Source: Candidatus Bartonella washoeensis Sb944nv (GTDB lineage: Bacteria; Pseudomonadota; Alphaproteobacteria; Rhizobiales; Rhizobiaceae). From it: a stretch of 64,000 bases of DNA. Both the position numbers and the translations under genes were made by a program. Each line of letters opens with the position of its first letter. Within the stretch, counting starts at the first letter, position 1. The notes beneath the pieces are model-generated. The model made no database searches, had not been told where the DNA came from, and saw only the letters and a program-made list of their open reading frames with translations. The stretch spans positions 199,434 to 263,433 of the forward strand of contig NZ_JH725024.1 of assembly GCF_000278135.1 (NCBI RefSeq), given 5' to 3'. This document shows positions 58,254 to 64,000 of the stretch, in pieces.

Positions 58254-59450
58254 TCAGTTCATTTCCGAATGCATAAAATCACGCGCTTTGCAGACATAAA
58301 TGATAAAACCCAAAAGACAGCAAACAGCCAGTAAAGCTGCTATACTCTGTGGATTGTGTCCAGATATCTTTCCAATAACCGCAGCACTCAACGCAGCACT
58401 CCCTAATTGTAAAGCGCCCATCATACCAGAAGCTGCTCCAGCAGCTTGCGGATGCGACGAAATAGCCAATGCTGTTCCTAATGGTAATAAAAAACCATTG
58501 CCAAAAGTAAGAACAGCAATAGCCACAAAACTCGTCACAAGTGGCCATGGACTCACATACATCTGCAAGCCAAAGAGCAATCCCCCCACAACAAAAATAA
58601 TATACCCCCGCCATACAGTCCTTTCCATAGTTTCTCGCTTAAAAAACCATCGCGCTACAAGATTCCCTAAAATATAAGGAAGAGAAACCCCTATGTAGCT
58701 ATAACCAATGTATAGAGGTGATAAACCCAAAGTTGTGAGTAAAAAAGGAGATTCGACTATATAAGCAAAATAGGTCGCATAAGAAAAACACGGAATAAGT
58801 GCATAAAAAACAAATTGTTTATTTTTTATAACGGCTAAACTCCCCTTCAGAATCCCCACAAAAGAAAAATGCTGACGTTTTTGAGAAGGTAGTGTTTCCG
58901 TTAGCACAAAACAACAGAGCAAAATAGTCAAGAGTATAAAAAGGCTTAAAAAGACAAAAGTAGCTTGCCAATTAAAAGCCTGTAACAATAGTCCCCCAAC
59001 CAAAGGTGCAAGCGCTGGTGACATCCCAATAAAAGGAAAAACAACCAAATAAAGCTTTCCTGCTGCTTGTTTATCCAATAAATCATTGATAACTGCACGA
59101 CTTAAGACAATACCCGCACAAGCTCCAAAACCTTGTAAAAAACGCAACACAAGAAAAGCTTGAATATTAGCTGTATAAATCACACCAAGCGTGGTAAAGA
59201 GCCACAAAGACAAACCAAAAAGAAGTGTTTTTTTACGCCCGAAATTATCACTAAGTGGTCCATAGATCAGCTGCCCGATAGCTAATGCAAAGAGAAAAAT
59301 TGCTACCGCATTCTGGATCTTGGATTCAGTAACTTGGTAATATTGACGCATATCTTCAAGAGCCGGAAGAAAAATATCGGTAGAAATCAAACCTCCTGTT
59401 GATAAACACACGATAAGTATAATAAAGGATAATGCGTATTTATGATTCAT
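58254..59450 (-). CDS. Bcr/CflA family drug-resistance MFS exporter
   Basis: A 398-residue major facilitator protein with 12 predicted spans. Marks of the Bcr/CflA group are STDIFLPALEDM at the first span, IYGPLSDNFGRKKTLLFGL in the first cytoplasmic loop (MFS motif A), RFLQGFGACAGIVLSRAVINDL in helix 4, and PALAPLVGGLLLQAFNWQ in helix 5 (the drug-antiporter motif C region). It likely exports small molecules using the proton gradient; substrate unknown. Confidence 0.92.
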   Translation of the reverse strand: MNHKYALSFIILIVCLSTGGLISTDIFLPALEDMRQYYQVTESKIQNAVAIFLFALAIGQLIYGPLSDNFGRKKTLLFGLSLWLFTTLGVIYTANIQAFLVLRFLQGFGACAGIVLSRAVINDLLDKQAAGKLYLVVFPFIGMSPALAPLVGGLLLQAFNWQATFVFLSLFILLTILLCCFVLTETLPSQKRQHFSFVGILKGSLAVIKNKQFVFYALIPCFSYATYFAYIVESPFLLTTLGLSPLYIGYSYIGVSLPYILGNLVARWFFKRETMERTVWRGYIIFVVGGLLFGLQMYVSPWPLVTSFVAIAVLTFGNGFLLPLGTALAISSHPQAAGAASGMMGALQLGSAALSAAVIGKISGHNPQSIAALLAVCCLLGFIIYVCKARDFMHSEMN

Positions 59451-60179
59451 TAGAAAAGGGACATTTCGAAAATTAAGAAATATTTAATTTTAGCTTTATA
59501 ACAAAACAATAATTTATATTTATAAATATAAATCTATTTTATCATTATCCACAGATAATATAATAAGAATTTTTGTTATAATTTTACTTTATTTTGGCAC
59601 ATTCACCTTGTTAATTCATAAAAGCTTATAATACATGATCCGCATGCACAAACTCAACATGTAAATAAGGAATTAGTGCTTCAATCTATAGCTCACTTTA
59701 AAACATCGTAAATCGCAATTTTAAAACTCTACACGAAAGATAGCGCTTTTGATTATACTCATGTTGCTATACATTACATCAGCGTTTTTTCATTGATATC
59801 ATAGACAAAAGCATTCCTAAACGCTAACTCCTCTACATGATAACGACCTCACACTCTCTAAAACATCTTTTAGAGAGATTGATTTATAGAGCTTTAAAAA
59901 AAAATCCCAAAACTCTTCCCTAAAAACTATCCACGCAAATATTATTTACAACATATAATGATGGCTCATGAAGAAGTCGTTATCAACACAAATAATTGAG
60001 AAGAACGCTTAATCTAAGTCCACTCTATCATAAAGCAGATCACGCTCCTGTACACCATCTAAAATCGAAACTCATGTTACCTATTTTGTGAAATTCTCAC
60101 TCTTCGATAACAGTCGTAATTTATCGATTAAGCTATTGATAAGTATAATATAATGAAACTAACTACATACCAATTATAC
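59451..60179. other. Gene-poor tract upstream of the MFS gene
   Basis: About 730 bases with no gene. It holds a perfect DnaA-box sequence TTATCCACA (59545-59553), weaker matches CTATCCACG (59927-59935) and TTATCAACA (59980-59988), and a hairpin CTCTCTAAAA (59854-59863) with TTTTAGAGAG (59868-59877). Confidence 0.45.
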
Positions 60180-60385
60180 TTCTACCTATTAAAGTAGAAG
60201 GAAAGACATATACCGAAAATTACCTTACGCCGCCCGAAAGGGAAAGACTTAAAAGCAATACAGAGAAAAAAGGCGCCAAACAATCAATTGAAATGATCGC
60301 AGTCTTTCAGGGTGATGTTATAATGCCATTAAGGAACTTGATATTTGAGACTTTTAAAAAAATTACCGGCCTTTAATAAAAGAAG
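60180..60385 (+). pseudogene. Relic of a phage tail assembly protein
   Basis: IKVEGKTYTE (from about 60192) is followed in a shifted frame by ITLRRPKGKDLKAIQR, then in the original frame by GAKQSIEMIAVFQG, and near 60350 by FKKITG. The pieces are collinear with the small Mu-like/gpE-type tail assembly chaperones (beta-strand start, R-x-P-K-x-x-D motif, end D-F-x-K-I-x-G). At least two frameshifts make it non-functional. Confidence 0.6.
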
Positions 60386-61171
60386 TATCAAAAAAACTTG
60401 ATAAAATACTAGAAAAAATGACAGCAATCATAAAAATCTCATCCTTTAAAATTCCACTTTCTCAATATCTCAAAAATTTTACAAACCAAATAAATCCACC
60501 CATAAAAAGCATAATGGATGAATGTATTTTCACCGACAGAAAACCTAAAAAATGCAAAAGCAACCTCTATACAGATACATTTGAAAAAGAATTCATGACA
60601 ACTGCAAATGCAAAAGTGGAAACCTGTAGCACCTATGAACCGATTACAGTTCATAATACCTACATCAAGGGAGAACACATGAACTTTACACAGTGCAGTT
60701 TCTTAGTACAAAATGGTCCATTAAACCAAGTTTATCTCTTAAACCAACGTGCTCTTACATCTTATAAAAACTGAGTGCAAAACAAAAAAACTTTGGAGAT
60801 AGTTTTAAAACTTTTGGACATCGTCTCAAAATTTTTGAATTTTCCTTCTTGGTTTTGGGAGTTTTTACTCAAGAAACTTGGAAATTTTTTCTAGCATTGT
60901 TTTGACACAGAGCAGTAAGAGAAGGAAGAACAATTTAAAACAACGATGTTCCTCCTTCTCTTTGACCTCTCATAGCTTTTTGAATTGAATATTGTTGATG
61001 TTTATTTTGAATAATCGAAGCATTCTTTTAATTATAAGTGCAGTATACAAAAATAAACTAACGGCTCCAGAACTTTACTTTTTACCTTCAAACATAAGCA
61101 ATTATAAATAAGCGTTTATAAAACTTCCCTCAAGCAGTAGCAGGAATATTACTTGGGAGAGAAGCATTAAA
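60386..61171. other. Uncertain ORF and gene-poor DNA after the phage relic
   Basis: An ORF of 118 residues (60418-60774, plus) has no recognised family, low complexity and no good ribosome binding site; it may be more phage debris. The rest is AT-rich with repeated AAA-CTTTTGGA-like runs. I do not call a gene. Confidence 0.4.
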
Positions 61172-61444
61172 TTAATAGAGCTTACTTTTAAGCGAGAAGG
61201 GAAGATTAAACTTCACAACGGCATTCAATCTTTTAAACATTACGATACAGAACGAGCAAAGATATTCATTCCATTCTTTTATTCCCCATACACCGTTTAT
61301 CTCCCCATCAACTAAAACTCTCGATAAATGGATATTTAGTTCTAAACTAAAGTAATGTAACGAGACTTTCCCTTCATAATAATCACTGTTTTTTTCGGTG
61401 TTGCCGGTCCATTTTTGGCGTATATTCATTCGTTTTGGGAACAT
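61172..61444 (-). pseudogene. Possible OsmC-family relic
   Basis: A 90-residue minus-strand frame holds KWTGNTEKN, like the start of YhfA/OsmC-type proteins. A second frame, PFIESFS followed by WGDKRCMGNKRME, resembles the FRGDKxRWNPEEL motif of that family. The evidence is thin and the reading frames disagree, so this is a tentative relic. Confidence 0.25.
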
Positions 61445-61494
61445 AATTGCTAAAGATGCATTTTATCTCCAGCATTATTCAAGGAGATAAACAC

Positions 61495-62592
61495 ATGGAA
61501 ACTCGCATTCCAGGAGACACATCATTCGATACGCATTTTCTAGGAGAAGCCTCATTAGAAGAACAGTATCCACTCTTTTACACCCCCATTTCATGGTCCG
61601 CAATCTTTGCCGGACTAGTGACAGCACTCGCCACTTCGATTTGCTTGTCTTTTCTGGTTACAGCTTTAGGCTTAAGTCAAGTTGATCTCACCTCTTCGTC
61701 CCCTTTTGAAGGAAGCTTTCTATCCGTTGGCATCGGTTCACTGATTGTGATGCTTATCAGCCTTGCGCTAGGAGGCTTTGTAGCCGGACGTTTTGCAGAA
61801 TCCTCAGGAGCACTTCATGGTTTTTTAACTTGGGCTCTGTTAACGCTCATCATGACAATTCAAGCCATCCTGATGGTTTCAAGTGCAGCGCATGTAGGGG
61901 CTGTAGGAGCTAAGGCTGTCTTAGACAACAATTCTGCCACACAACAAACGATGACGAAACTAGAAACAAATAATATTCCCCTTTTCTCAAGATTAAACGG
62001 CGAAAGCTTTGAAAATTTTCTGCTTGAGACAAGCGACAATGATGTTGATTTTGATAAACTAAAGAGCGAATTGCGTATACTTCTCAATAAAAGTGAGATT
62101 CCTGCTCTCAATCTCGATCGTTTGAAGCAATCCTATCAGGAAGCTCTTAAAGAGATTAGTTCAACAATAACTGCTTTCAAAAATGATCCTTCTCACTACC
62201 GCACATATCTGAAAAATCTAAGTGATCATCTATCCGATCGTGCACAAGCCATTATAGCAAAATTTGATCGCAGCGACATCATCAACGACCTTATAAACAA
62301 TGGCATGACACGCGCTGATGCCCAAACAACAGCGAACCATGCAGTTCATGTTTATCAGACAGCAGAAGCAAAAACTGCTCAGGCAATTAAAGCCCTTGAA
62401 CAACAAGCTGAAACACTATCTAAAAAGCTAGATATGAAAACAAAAGATGCTCGTCATATTACGGATAAAGCTGTTAAAACGGCATCCAACATTGGATGGT
62501 GGGGGTTTTTAGGAAGCCTGATTGGTGCCATTATTTCCAGTGTTTTCGGCTATTATGGTTACAGAAGCCGTAAAGATTCTTTCAAGTTTTAA
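61495..62592 (+). CDS. Membrane protein of unknown function (PhnA-like in some annotations)
   Basis: A 365-residue protein starting METRIPGDTSFDTHFLGEA, with AAGGAG before the ATG at 61495. It has three N-terminal membrane spans (about residues 33-56, 76-98 and 108-132), a long helical, Ala/Lys/Glu-rich soluble part (about 145-335) and a final span near the C-terminus (GWWGFLGSLIGAIISSVFGYYGY). The N-terminal part, ISWSAIFAGLVTALATSICLS, resembles a widespread alphaproteobacterial family sometimes labelled PhnA-like, though it has no shown link to phosphonates. A terminator follows. Confidence 0.8.
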   Translation: METRIPGDTSFDTHFLGEASLEEQYPLFYTPISWSAIFAGLVTALATSICLSFLVTALGLSQVDLTSSSPFEGSFLSVGIGSLIVMLISLALGGFVAGRFAESSGALHGFLTWALLTLIMTIQAILMVSSAAHVGAVGAKAVLDNNSATQQTMTKLETNNIPLFSRLNGESFENFLLETSDNDVDFDKLKSELRILLNKSEIPALNLDRLKQSYQEALKEISSTITAFKNDPSHYRTYLKNLSDHLSDRAQAIIAKFDRSDIINDLINNGMTRADAQTTANHAVHVYQTAEAKTAQAIKALEQQAETLSKKLDMKTKDARHITDKAVKTASNIGWWGFLGSLIGAIISSVFGYYGYRSRKDSFKF

Positions 62593-62623
62593 AAACTTGT
62601 GCTTGATAAAGTATAAAGTCAAT

Positions 62624-62655
62624 AAAAAGCTGCACAATCCGTGCAGCTTTTTATT
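62624..62655 (+). terminator. Intrinsic terminator
   Basis: A 12-bp stem AAAAAGCTGCAC (62624-62635) with GTGCAGCTTTTT (62641-62652) has a five-base loop and continues with T-rich sequence. Confidence 0.88.

Positions 62656-64000
<1,345 letters not shown>

Noticed and set aside
59545..59988. Origin of replication from DnaA-like boxes
   Set aside because: Only one perfect box; the others are weak and widely spaced, in DNA that also holds phage debris.
60418..60774. 118-residue plus-strand ORF as a phage gene
   Set aside because: Follows the tail relic, but low complexity and no match to known tail genes by eye.

Overview
The window looks like chromosomal DNA of a Bartonella species (Alphaproteobacteria, Hyphomicrobiales). 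The DNA is AT-rich, and the genes are rhizobial in type: CtrA with SciP and ChpT, EipA (DUF1134), TIGR02186 beside TauE/SafE, a DUF6460 protein, and the etfB-etfA-ETF-QO set. It also has an Omp43/Omp2b-type porin and a large classical autotransporter of the Bartonella kind. Long gene-poor gaps full of frameshifted relics fit a host-restricted genome undergoing reduction. The genus call rests on recognition, not on a database search.

Layout. 1-5.3 kb: tail of a rhizobial membrane protein, a metallophosphoesterase, a CDF metal transporter, a candidate small RNA, a broken TrmH-type methyltransferase, and mnmA. 5.7-10.1 kb: a cell-cycle and envelope cluster (sciP, a FliJ-like gene, ctrA, chpT, eipA, a coiled-coil membrane protein). 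10.3-12.5 kb: a DegT/Gfo-Idh pair that best fits gnnB/gnnA, for 2,3-diamino-sugar lipid A. 12.6-16.9 kb: elongator tRNA-Met, then a 1118-residue autotransporter flanked by extremely AT-rich DNA. 17.4-24.8 kb: a dpp/opp-type peptide ABC operon with its binding protein and a second binding protein upstream. 26.2-30.8 kb: tag and xseA, then a third binding protein nearly identical in parts to the second, then a broken copy of the 5' half of xseA. This is the scar of a tandem duplication. 31-34.3 kb: small membrane proteins, the TIGR02186/TauE pair and an unknown coiled-coil protein. 34.9-38.3 kb: etfB-etfA-ETF-QO, which passes electrons from fatty and amino acid oxidation to ubiquinone. 39-43.5 kb: a ProC-like gene, yraN, rsmI and an Mrp ATPase. 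44.1-47.2 kb: rpmH-rnpA-yidC-engB. 47.4-49.8 kb: a GST-like gene, dapB and gpmA. 49.9-52.5 kb: tRNA-Leu, an integrase relic, tRNA-Ser and the porin. 53.4-59.5 kb: an amidase with an internal duplication, a multiply frameshifted dehydrogenase-CinA fusion, a broken hydrolase and a Bcr/CflA exporter. 59.5-61.5 kb: phage-tail and other relics. 61.5-64 kb: a membrane protein, an unexplained tract, and the 3' part of initiator tRNA-fMet on the minus strand, which in this group usually ends an rRNA operon.

The most interesting items are: (1) a self-contained minus-strand small RNA candidate at about 2958-3093, with promoter-like boxes, two hairpins carrying UCCCC loops, and a terminator; one loop could pair with a G-rich motif just upstream of the autotransporter start; (2) the binding-protein/xseA duplication with mosaic paralogues; (3) the amidase with a duplicated, degenerated catalytic segment; (4) the fused dehydrogenase-CinA pseudogene; (5) a duplicated translation-start region before a coiled-coil membrane protein. 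I saw no CRISPR array, complete prophage or clear new defence system.
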